Part shown: piece by piece, positions 57,455 to 64,000 of the stretch
Position numbering within the stretch: position 1 is the stretch's first letter
Layout of the letters: each line of letters starts with the position of its first letter
Assembly: GCF_000633635.1 (NCBI RefSeq)
Contig: NZ_AYPQ01000006.1
Location: 203,458-267,457 of the forward strand
Length of the DNA stretch: 64,000 bases
From: Enterococcus crotali
GTDB taxonomy: Bacteria; Bacillota; Bacilli; Lactobacillales; Enterococcaceae
Reading direction: 5' to 3'
The notes under the pieces: model-generated
What the model saw: the letters and a program-made list of their open reading frames with translations, nothing else
Told to the model about the DNA's origin: nothing
Database searches by the model: none
Made by a program: the position numbers and the translations under genes

Positions 57455-58498
57455 TTATTCAACTTTTTTTCTTTTTCGCCATAAAATATACGTTTGAATC
57501 AGTACCAGTAACGCTAATAAAATAACCACTAAAATCAGCCACAAAGGAACCTTACTTTCAACCTTAGCTGTCTTATTTTCTTCATTGATCTGCTTGGCTT
57601 GCTCCCTTGTAATGTCAAACTCATTTTCAAATGCCCATTCTTTGCCAGCTTGACTGATTTGGGTTTTACTAATATATTTCCCCGGTTGTAATTGCCTTTT
57701 GATCGGTACAGGAAAGTTCATCACTGAGTCAGGTGCCATTTCCAATGCGTCTTTTTCTAACTTGATTAAAGGCGTCTTTTCTCCTTTTTTTTGGATCGTA
57801 ATCTTTACATCCATTTTCTTTGAAATCGCAGCATTTTTATTGCGGATCGAATGAATGACAGACAGCTTCTTTCCTTGTTTAGATTTAGCTACTTTTACTG
57901 AATCCATTTCATAATCCGGTAAGATCGATTCATCTGTCTCATTCAAAACAACACCGACAACATAATGAAATCGTTGCTGAATCGTCACATCTTTCTTTTT
58001 CTCTTGGCTTTCAGGTGCATTTTTGGTAAAACGCAGTCCACCTACAATCACACCATCATATCTTTCTTTTGGCATTTCCAAGTGAAATCGGGCAATTTTA
58101 GTTTCATACGGCTGTAAAGAAATATTCGTCTCTAAAACCTTGACCAAAGACTCAAAAGGATAGTCTAAGGTCTTATCCTTGATTCCTTTTAACGTGTAAT
58201 CGATCATTCCTTCTTCTGTGGTCGTAGCATTTATTGCATTAACTGAAACAGAGATCGGCGCATCTTCCGGATTAACTAACTTCACTTGAAGTTCTTGCTC
58301 CTCTTGCTGCTGCATTTTCAAATCAAAATATGATTTATTTAGATCGACTTGGTTCTGTGGAATAATTGCTTGTACATAAAAACTATTCGTTTCAGCCTCT
58401 TGTGCTAAAACAGTCTCCACTTTCAATAAACAAAAGAAAAAAATAAGTCCGACAAAGCATAATATCTGATAAATAGTTAACCTAAAACAACCTTTCAC
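57455..58498 (-). CDS. DUF916/DUF3324 WxL-binding membrane protein
   Basis: 347 aa. Signal/anchor helix at the N-terminus, DUF916 beta domain (about 35-155; DVNKSYFDLKM-like DLNKSYFDLKMQQQEEQELQ region), DUF3324 domain (about 160-300), then a C-terminal membrane helix (about 320-340) and a basic tail (WRKRKKVE). Such proteins hold WxL proteins and peptidoglycan at the surface. GTG 58498 is used, eight bases after AAAGGAG. Third gene of the WxL cluster, separated from the WxL gene by a hairpin. Confidence 0.9.
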   Translation of the reverse strand: MKGCFRLTIYQILCFVGLIFFFCLLKVETVLAQEAETNSFYVQAIIPQNQVDLNKSYFDLKMQQQEEQELQVKLVNPEDAPISVSVNAINATTTEEGMIDYTLKGIKDKTLDYPFESLVKVLETNISLQPYETKIARFHLEMPKERYDGVIVGGLRFTKNAPESQEKKKDVTIQQRFHYVVGVVLNETDESILPDYEMDSVKVAKSKQGKKLSVIHSIRNKNAAISKKMDVKITIQKKGEKTPLIKLEKDALEMAPDSVMNFPVPIKRQLQPGKYISKTQISQAGKEWAFENEFDITREQAKQINEENKTAKVESKVPLWLILVVILLALLVLIQTYILWRKRKKVE

Positions 58499-58524
58499 TT
58501 GAATCACTCCTTTGATAGAATCAG

Positions 58525-58600
58525 AAAAAAGAAGCTGCGAAAGAGCTTATTTCCGAAAGAGTTGCTTTTTCTCGGAGTTAGACGCTTCTATCTCAGCCTC
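58525..58600 (-). terminator. Hairpin module between WxL and DUF916 genes
   Basis: Nested stems (GAAGCG.../...CGCAGCTTC and CCGAGAAA / TTTCGG) ending on the minus strand in CTTTTTTC. Likely a partial terminator that lowers DUF916 expression relative to the WxL protein. Confidence 0.5.
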
Positions 58601-58621
58601 TCTTTCCATCATATATTGCTT

Positions 58622-59224
58622 TTATGGGGCATCAGCCAAAGTCCAGTCAATCGTTGAGGTGTGCTTACCAAGCGTTGCCATTGCTGCTGGCACATTTAGC
58701 GTCACCCCTGCATTTTCAGTATCCGGCCAAGTAAATGTCCACGTTCCAGCTCCTGCACCTGTTGCCGCACTTGCAAATGGTGTTGCTGTTGAAGCACCAC
58801 TTGTTAATTTAACCGCATTTACAGGTGTAGGTGCATCTGCATCACTATTTGTTACCGCTTGGGTATTTTTAAAATTCAAACTGGCATTTGGTAACGATGC
58901 TGCCGCTGCACTATCTTTAAACCCATTTAATTTGCCACTAAGTTTCCAACCTGCATTTGTTCCTCGAGCATCTGAAACGACAACCTTGATTGCATCTGGA
59001 TTTGTTGGGATGTATGCCGCATCATTGACCGAAATCGTTTGTGATGCGTAACTGATTGTTGAAACAGCCTCTAAAGTCAAAGCACCTGGGGTAAACGTAA
59101 CATCTACATCAGTGGCTTTATTGATATCGGCGGCACTTGCTGCTTGTCCGACAAATAATGTACCAAACACAACTGACAATAATAGAACTTTTGAACTAGT
59201 AGTAATGAACGTTGAACTTTTCAT
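58622..59224 (-). CDS. WxL domain surface protein
   Basis: 200 aa. Signal peptide about 1-32 (ending AASA), then a WxL domain spanning the rest. The two hallmark motifs are GWKLSGKLNGF in the middle and the C-terminal DWTLADAP; a WTFTWPD strand precedes the latter. WxL domains bind peptidoglycan non-covalently. ATG 59224 lies eight bases after AAAGGG. Second gene of the cluster. Confidence 0.93.
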   Translation of the reverse strand: MKSSTFITTSSKVLLLSVVFGTLFVGQAASAADINKATDVDVTFTPGALTLEAVSTISYASQTISVNDAAYIPTNPDAIKVVVSDARGTNAGWKLSGKLNGFKDSAAAASLPNASLNFKNTQAVTNSDADAPTPVNAVKLTSGASTATPFASAATGAGAGTWTFTWPDTENAGVTLNVPAAMATLGKHTSTIDWTLADAP

Positions 59225-59257
59225 TTTATACACCCTTTCTTTATTGGTAAATCTATT

Positions 59258-61456
59258 TTATTTGGTACCAACAGAAACAATGATTCTACCACTTGCAGCT
59301 GTTTCAGTACCAAGTGTTGCCGTTGTATTAAAGGTGATCGAAGTCCCTGCTTGTAATTGACGACCAGAAATATCTAGTACAAAACTTCCGTCTGTATTAA
59401 CCACAACTTCTTCATAAACATTTCCCGGAAACCTTGCTCTAACTTTAAATTGAGTACCTTCCGGAGCGTTTGTAAGTTTAACTGTTCCCTTGATCACTGT
59501 GTCTCCCACAAAGATAGGAGTAACCACTGGTGTTGGAACAACATATCCTTCTAAAGATGGTACTTTGCCAACCGCAAAAACCACGCTTTCACTGACTTTT
59601 CCTTTGAAAGACTGAGGATGTTCTGCAATTGTTACTAATCGTAGCGGATTGCCTTCTTTTAAATTTTTATCTGCTGTACTAATCTCAAATGTCCCGTCCT
59701 CTTCAATTGCGACTCTTCTCAATGAACCATCTGGAAATTGAACTTCCACAAATAATTTAGTCCCAATTGGAACATCGCTTGCCTCAACTCTTCCTGTGAT
59801 GACCTTACTTCCTTCGTTGACAGTTTTAAATTGTGGCTTAGGAACTTGATAATTTTTCAAAGGATCTATGAGTACTCGTTTAGTTTCTGGTTCGCTAGCC
59901 TTTGTTCGTTCACCATCGCTTGCTTCAATCACTACTTTTAATTGATCATTCCCTTGTGGTTGATATTTACCAAACGGAAGCGTAAAGCGACCATCTTCAT
60001 TGAGCAGTGCAGTTAAGCTGGTGCCATCAGGTAAGTCTAGCTTGGCTGTAAACGTGATCCCTTTTGGAATTGGCTGAGTTAGAGCGACACTCCCCTTCAG
60101 ATTTGGCATCCCTTCTAAAATGTCACCAATGACAGGCTTCGCAACAACGTAGTGAACAAAAGGATCTGCTATCACTTGTTTTATTGTAGGATCACTGACC
60201 TTGGAATAATTCTCTACACGAGCTTCAATCACTACTTTTAGTTGATCATTCCCTTGAGGCTGGTAATCACCAAAAGGAATGCTAAAAGAGCCGTCTTCAT
60301 TGACTACACCAGATAGAGTATTCCCAGTTGGCAGTTCAACTTTTGCTTCAAATGTCGCACCTGTCGGGATCGGCTGTACCAGAGCTACATTTCCTTTAAG
60401 GCCTGTCATACCTTCAACAATATCGTCCACAACTGGACTTGTAACTGGATAGTTTGCTAACGGATCTTCTGCTACTTGATCAAAATAAAGATTGATTGAA
60501 TCCCCATTTGCATGGATCGTATTTAAAATTTCTAAATCGATGACTGGGTTATTAACAGCCATTGCTGTTACCTTAGCTTTTTCAGCCGTTACATCAGAAA
60601 CTTTAGTAGAAAAATCAAAATTGACAGCACCTAGTACATTCGCTTGTAATGCATCTGTCAATACATCAGACGTACCATTCGCAATTTTACCTACTAGATC
60701 CAACAAACCATTCACAGCTGGTTTTAGTAAATCAAGAACCGGATTTAAAATCGCTAAAATTCCAGTAAATTTTAAGCCATTAACGGCTTCTTTCAACGGA
60801 TTAAACAGATTCGCATACGTTGTACGGACGTATTGTCCTAAGCCATCTGTGAAATCGACCATTACATACTTGCCATCTGGTGATAATTTTCCCTCAACCG
60901 AAGCTTGATAACTCCCTAAATCCTGAAGTGAATTAAGTCCTTCAAACGCTTTTTCTAAGGAATCAAGTTGTAATCCTAACGGTTTTGCCAAACCCAATAG
61001 CCTAGTCACCAAACCACCTACTTTTAAAACCAAATCTTTCACGCCTGGAACATCCCCTGGCACAATTGGAAGTAGTTTAGCGCTTGCATTGATCAAAATG
61101 GGTCCCTCAATCTTGCCGCGTAACTCTTCTGGAATTGCAAATACAATAACTTTTGGCGATGCTAACCCTACATCAGCAACACCAGTACCTTTGAAGGTTA
61201 GATTTAAATCATATGTAGAATCGGCGTTTTTTTCTAATTGGACACCATCATTGATGATCGTTCCATTATTTGAAGAAAGTTGTGTCCCCTTTAAAATACT
61301 GATATCTGCTAAATCGGCTGGATTTGTTCCCTCTGCCGCCTCTACCCTATACTGATTCCTATTCCCAAAAACAACGAGCGAACTAGGTGTTATAGCCGTT
61401 GCTAGTAAAACCATTGCCCCCACTAACGTAATCGACGTGCGATAATTCTTTTTCAT
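59258..61456 (-). CDS. Large secreted adhesin-like protein of the WxL cluster
   Basis: 732 aa. Signal peptide about 1-40; an N-terminal adhesive-type domain (about 50-340) with predicted amphipathic helices near 120-270; then four Ig-like repeats of about 90-100 aa each from about 345 to the end. Repeats 1 and 2 are closest, both with PFGxYQPQGNDQLKVVIEA; each repeat carries an (E/N)DG(S/T/R)F turn. No LPxTG, WxL or C-terminal membrane anchor is visible, so it is probably retained through the WxL/DUF916 partners. First gene of the cluster; ATG 61456 after GAAGGAGG. Confidence 0.82.
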   Translation of the reverse strand: MKKNYRTSITLVGAMVLLATAITPSSLVVFGNRNQYRVEAAEGTNPADLADISILKGTQLSSNNGTIINDGVQLEKNADSTYDLNLTFKGTGVADVGLASPKVIVFAIPEELRGKIEGPILINASAKLLPIVPGDVPGVKDLVLKVGGLVTRLLGLAKPLGLQLDSLEKAFEGLNSLQDLGSYQASVEGKLSPDGKYVMVDFTDGLGQYVRTTYANLFNPLKEAVNGLKFTGILAILNPVLDLLKPAVNGLLDLVGKIANGTSDVLTDALQANVLGAVNFDFSTKVSDVTAEKAKVTAMAVNNPVIDLEILNTIHANGDSINLYFDQVAEDPLANYPVTSPVVDDIVEGMTGLKGNVALVQPIPTGATFEAKVELPTGNTLSGVVNEDGSFSIPFGDYQPQGNDQLKVVIEARVENYSKVSDPTIKQVIADPFVHYVVAKPVIGDILEGMPNLKGSVALTQPIPKGITFTAKLDLPDGTSLTALLNEDGRFTLPFGKYQPQGNDQLKVVIEASDGERTKASEPETKRVLIDPLKNYQVPKPQFKTVNEGSKVITGRVEASDVPIGTKLFVEVQFPDGSLRRVAIEEDGTFEISTADKNLKEGNPLRLVTIAEHPQSFKGKVSESVVFAVGKVPSLEGYVVPTPVVTPIFVGDTVIKGTVKLTNAPEGTQFKVRARFPGNVYEEVVVNTDGSFVLDISGRQLQAGTSITFNTTATLGTETAASGRIIVSVGTK

Positions 61457-61477
61457 GATTGCCTCCTTCATTTTAAA

Positions 61478-61547
61478 AGCATAACAAAGCTTATGCTTTG
61501 CTTCGTATAACTAGGTAACATAAAGACTGAATAGCTAGTTCAGTCTT
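61478..61547 (-). promoter_or_regulatory. Two hairpins in the WxL-cluster leader
   Basis: AAAGACTGAA / TTCAGTCTTT (61520-61547) and AAGCATAA / TTATGCTT (61478-61499, followed by TTAAAA and the ribosome binding site). They could act as RNA-level control or stability elements; the role is inferred. Confidence 0.45.
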
Positions 61548-61618
61548 TAAACTTATTTATCTGTTTATTTCTAGGTCGACCCATACAGACAATTAAGTAA
61601 TACATGATTGCATTGTAA

Positions 61619-61647
61619 AGAATACTATCTAAATAATTTTATTTCAA
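61619..61647 (-). promoter_or_regulatory. Promoter of the WxL cluster
   Basis: TTGAAA (61642-61647), 17 bases, TATTCT (61619-61624). The rest of the 527-base gap up to 61983 shows only AT-rich sequence and the promoter region of the DUF924 gene. Confidence 0.5.
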
Positions 61648-61983
61648 ACAATTGGATTGTATTTTTTACTAAAAAATGCTTTTAGAGAATTAAAATCACA
61701 CGACTCCTCTCTTTGCACAAAAGCTAATTTAGAAAGCCCGTTTTTTTATAAAAAATCAAGCATCACTCTATTACATTTTGTTTTGATATGCCTGTATTTC
61801 TTCCACACAAACAAACTAAAATCAGTAACAATCGCTTTATTTATAAACAGTAAACGCTGCTTTTAAGGCAAATAAAATAACACTTATTTTCTAAAAAAGT
61901 TTCCAATCTGTATTTCCCCACCAAAGCAATGCCTGTGATAGAATTAAGCTAAGATGAATTACTTATAAATTGGAGGTCAGACA

Positions 61984-62523
61984 ATGAACTATCAAGAAAT
62001 ACTAGCATTTTGGTTTGAGGAAACTGAAGCCAGTCAGTGGTTTAAAAAGGATTTAGCTTTTGATGATCTTATCAAGGAGAGGTTTTCAACCGTCCATAAG
62101 CAAGTGGCTCAAGGAGAGACATTCGCTTGGCGAAAAAGCATTGACGGACGTTTAGCTGAAATTATTGTCTTAGATCAGTTTTCACGGAATTTATTTAGAG
62201 GTCAGGTACAATCTTTTGCATACGACGGCATGGCTTTAGTTTTAGCACAAGAGGCGATCGCAACCGGGGAAATAGCACTTTTAACTACTGAACAACGAGC
62301 ATTTATATATATGCCATTGATGCACTCTGAATCCTTAGTGATTCATGATGAAGCATTAAAATATTTTGCAGAAAAAGGACTAGAACACAATCTTGCCTTT
62401 GAAATAAAGCATCGCGATATTTTAGTGCGTTTTGGTCGCTATCCACATCGGAATGACATTTTAGGTAGACAATCAACAGTGGAAGAAATTGCTTTTTTAA
62501 AAGAACCTGGTTCTTCGTTTTAA
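61984..62523 (+). CDS. DUF924 family protein
   Basis: 179 aa helical protein with the family blocks LAFWFEETEASQWFKKD, LDQFSRNLFRG and FIYMPLMHSES, ending with the conserved FGRYPHRNDILGR. GGAGG precedes the ATG. Family members resemble TPR-like helical proteins; biochemical role unknown. Confidence 0.92.
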   Translation: MNYQEILAFWFEETEASQWFKKDLAFDDLIKERFSTVHKQVAQGETFAWRKSIDGRLAEIIVLDQFSRNLFRGQVQSFAYDGMALVLAQEAIATGEIALLTTEQRAFIYMPLMHSESLVIHDEALKYFAEKGLEHNLAFEIKHRDILVRFGRYPHRNDILGRQSTVEEIAFLKEPGSSF

Positions 62524-62528
62524 TGGAT

Positions 62529-62577
62529 AAAAGAGGCAGATTGGGACACAACTCTTTTGTTCCAATCTTCCTCTTTT
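62529..62577. terminator. Bidirectional terminator
   Basis: AAAAGAGG, AGATTGG / CCAATCT, CCTCTTTT with A/T tails between convergent genes. Confidence 0.85.
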
Positions 62578-62578
62578 A

Positions 62579-63004
62579 TTATGTCCAATCAAAGTAATAA
62601 TGTTTCTTAAGCTTAAGATTTTTTGTGTTTTTTTCAATACTTTTCGGACGGTCATCTTCAGTAAATATCTCTAATTCCATTGTTTTTAAATGAATAAAAT
62701 AGTAGAGCTGATGCTCTTCTTCGAACAGTAAGGCATATTCTTTATCAAAATCTAAGCGATCAAAAAAACCTTGAACGAAGACTTGTTCATGCTCTTGCTC
62801 AATAATTAAACTATCTTTCTTAGCAGAGGTTCTTGAAAGAGTGACACCATCTGCCAGCACTATCGTATGTCCAGTACTTGTTGCTCCATTTTCGATATTA
62901 TTTTTTGGAAAAAGTAGTTGATACGTTTCGCTACGAAAAAAAACTATAGCTAAGCCAATTATCAAAACCAACACAATTGTAGTCCCCACTGCTCTTTTTA
63001 TCAT
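62579..63004 (-). CDS. Hypothetical membrane-anchored protein
   Basis: 141 aa. One N-terminal membrane helix (about 5-23) followed by a hydrophilic, beta-rich extracellular or cytosolic part with no family I recognise. Ribosome binding site AGAGG upstream of the ATG. Monocistronic; function unknown. Confidence 0.65.
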   Translation of the reverse strand: MIKRAVGTTIVLVLIIGLAIVFFRSETYQLLFPKNNIENGATSTGHTIVLADGVTLSRTSAKKDSLIIEQEHEQVFVQGFFDRLDFDKEYALLFEEEHQLYYFIHLKTMELEIFTEDDRPKSIEKNTKNLKLKKHYYFDWT

Positions 63005-63379
63005 TAGATGAACAACCTCTTTCTTTGATTTTTAGCCTATCATATAAAAAATAGTCCAGTCAATATGAAAAAAAATTAGCTTATAAATACTTAATCAGAT
63101 TTTAGAACTACTCAGATAAATCCATTACTTTTATTTGAAAGTTATTTTATTTAGATCATTCTGACTCTAAATCATTCACTTAACAAGCCATCTATTTAAA
63201 AATATCAATTGTAATCTTACTAATTGATAGTCAAGCATCTTACATATATATACAAATAATTCATAAAACAAGTATCATTACTAAATACAATCAACTCAGT
63301 GATTCCTCCTCATTCATCCCACCATTGTTATTAATACTATTCAAATAATAAATCCTTGTCCCTTTAAGTAAAAAAACTC
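63005..63379. other. AT-rich intergenic stretch
   Basis: About 375 bases without a supported ORF, RNA or repeat; divergent promoters must lie here. Confidence 0.5.
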
Positions 63380-63408
63380 TTGACTACACTATAAATAAAC
63401 CCTATTAT
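63380..63408 (+). promoter_or_regulatory. Promoter of the coiled-coil protein gene
   Basis: TTGACT (63380-63385), 17 bases, TATTAT (63403-63408), about 44 bases before the TTG start. Confidence 0.65.
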
Positions 63409-63451
63409 TTATAAGAAATTCAAATAATAAAGACAGAAAGAAGATAAAATT

Positions 63452-64000
63452 TTGAGAAAAAAATTAAATAATAAACCATTCTTAGCGCTGGCGATCCTTT
63501 TATTGATCGGTACAGTTACGCTTTTTGGTTTAAAATCAGTTGCAGATAAAGTTATCTTGTGGGGCGGTGAGGAAAATGTTGAAAAAATCAACAATAACCT
63601 TGACCAATTAGACACTATGCTAAGCTCAAAAGAAAAAAAGATTACTGAACTGGAAACACAACTCAATCAAAGAAGTACTCAACTGAGTCAAAATGAGGTT
63701 GAGCTAATAAGCTTAAAAAGCCAGGTAACGACTCTAACAAATGAAAAAAATCAAACACAAGGAACAATCAACTCACTGCAATCCCAGTTAACTAATAAAA
63801 ACGGTGAAATCCAACAAAAAATTGTCGAATTGCAACAAAAAGACAGCCAGATTCAGCAAAAAATAGAAGAAGGAAAACAAAAAGAGGCAGTCAAACAATT
63901 AGAAGTTGATGCAAAAAACAAAGAAATCACAACATTGAACCAAAAAATCAGTGAGATAGCTAACGAGAAAAATACGCTTCAAGCCCAATACGAGGATTCT
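63452..64000 (+). CDS. Membrane-anchored coiled-coil protein, truncated by window edge
   Basis: Open from TTG 63452 to the last base; 183 aa visible. A short basic start (MRKKLNNKP), one membrane helix (about 10-30), then a long Gln/Lys/Glu coiled coil from about 45 onward (heptads such as ITELETQLNQRSTQLSQNEV). The C-terminal function lies beyond the window. AGAAAGAAGA may be the ribosome binding site. It could be a cell-envelope or surface protein. Confidence 0.7.
   Translation, partial: MRKKLNNKPFLALAILLLIGTVTLFGLKSVADKVILWGGEENVEKINNNLDQLDTMLSSKEKKITELETQLNQRSTQLSQNEVELISLKSQVTTLTNEKNQTQGTINSLQSQLTNKNGEIQQKIVELQQKDSQIQQKIEEGKQKEAVKQLEVDAKNKEITTLNQKISEIANEKNTLQAQYEDS

Noticed and set aside
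61657-61866. 69-aa plus-strand ORF in the WxL upstream gap
   Set aside because: Overlaps the divergent promoter region, has no ribosome binding site, and no conserved pattern.

Overview
The window is AT-rich Gram-positive chromosome that fits the genus Enterococcus. The markers are a long-form alpha-glycerophosphate oxidase beside glpK and glpF, a WxL/DUF916 surface-protein cluster, Mga-like and Rgg-like regulators, LPXTG-type proteins, a DUF3042 small protein, and the tmk-pstA-holB-ricT-yabA-rsmI replication operon. I cannot fix the species from sequence alone. No tRNA, rRNA, IS element, prophage or CRISPR array was seen.

Layout. 1-5 kb: end of an SDR gene, a broken photolyase, and an HD-domain gene plus dinB behind a promoter with an SOS (LexA/DinR) box. 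5-7 kb: PII protein and AmtB. 7-11 kb: the tmk-to-rsmI operon. 11-15 kb: a Cna_B surface protein, an O-methyltransferase and a frameshifted recR. 15-21 kb: an ECF-type transporter with nucleoside hydrolase and ribokinase, beside a Crp/Fnr-type regulator and a good class-II operator. 21-29 kb: an LPSTG protein, ybaB-dnaX, an Mga-like regulator and a secreted sortase-fold protein. 28.6-33.5 kb: Leloir operon galK-galE-galT-galR. 33.7-39 kb: small and surface proteins, an Rgg-type regulator without a normal start codon, a CPBP protease and a frameshifted FAD protein. 39-43 kb: fthC-rhomboid-yqgQ-glcK-rhodanese. 43-50 kb: a Na/Pi transporter behind a tandem-repeat leader, and glpK-glpO-glpF. 50-54.8 kb: an Mga-like regulator coupled to an unusual FAD oxidoreductase, then an LCP cell-wall enzyme preceded by an M-box (ykoK) Mg2+ riboswitch. 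55-64 kb: hypothetical proteins, a YusW-like secreted protein, a three-gene WxL cluster and a truncated coiled-coil protein at the right edge.

How genes work together. The 15.5-20.4 kb operon can be read as nucleoside import, hydrolysis and ribose phosphorylation, under a Crp/Fnr activator and CcpA. The gal and glp operons are textbook carbon modules with recognisable operators. Surface functions are spread over three LPxTG-like proteins and one WxL complex.

Caveat. Five otherwise well-conserved genes (phrB, yabA, recR, one ecfA, the FAD/NAD(P) protein) carry single-base frameshifts. phrB also hides a compensating pair that leaves its ORF open but scrambles about 16 residues. A sixth gene (Rgg type) seems to start at ATA. 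This density suggests either uncorrected consensus errors or a mutator/laboratory history, and should be settled before any of these genes is called inactive.
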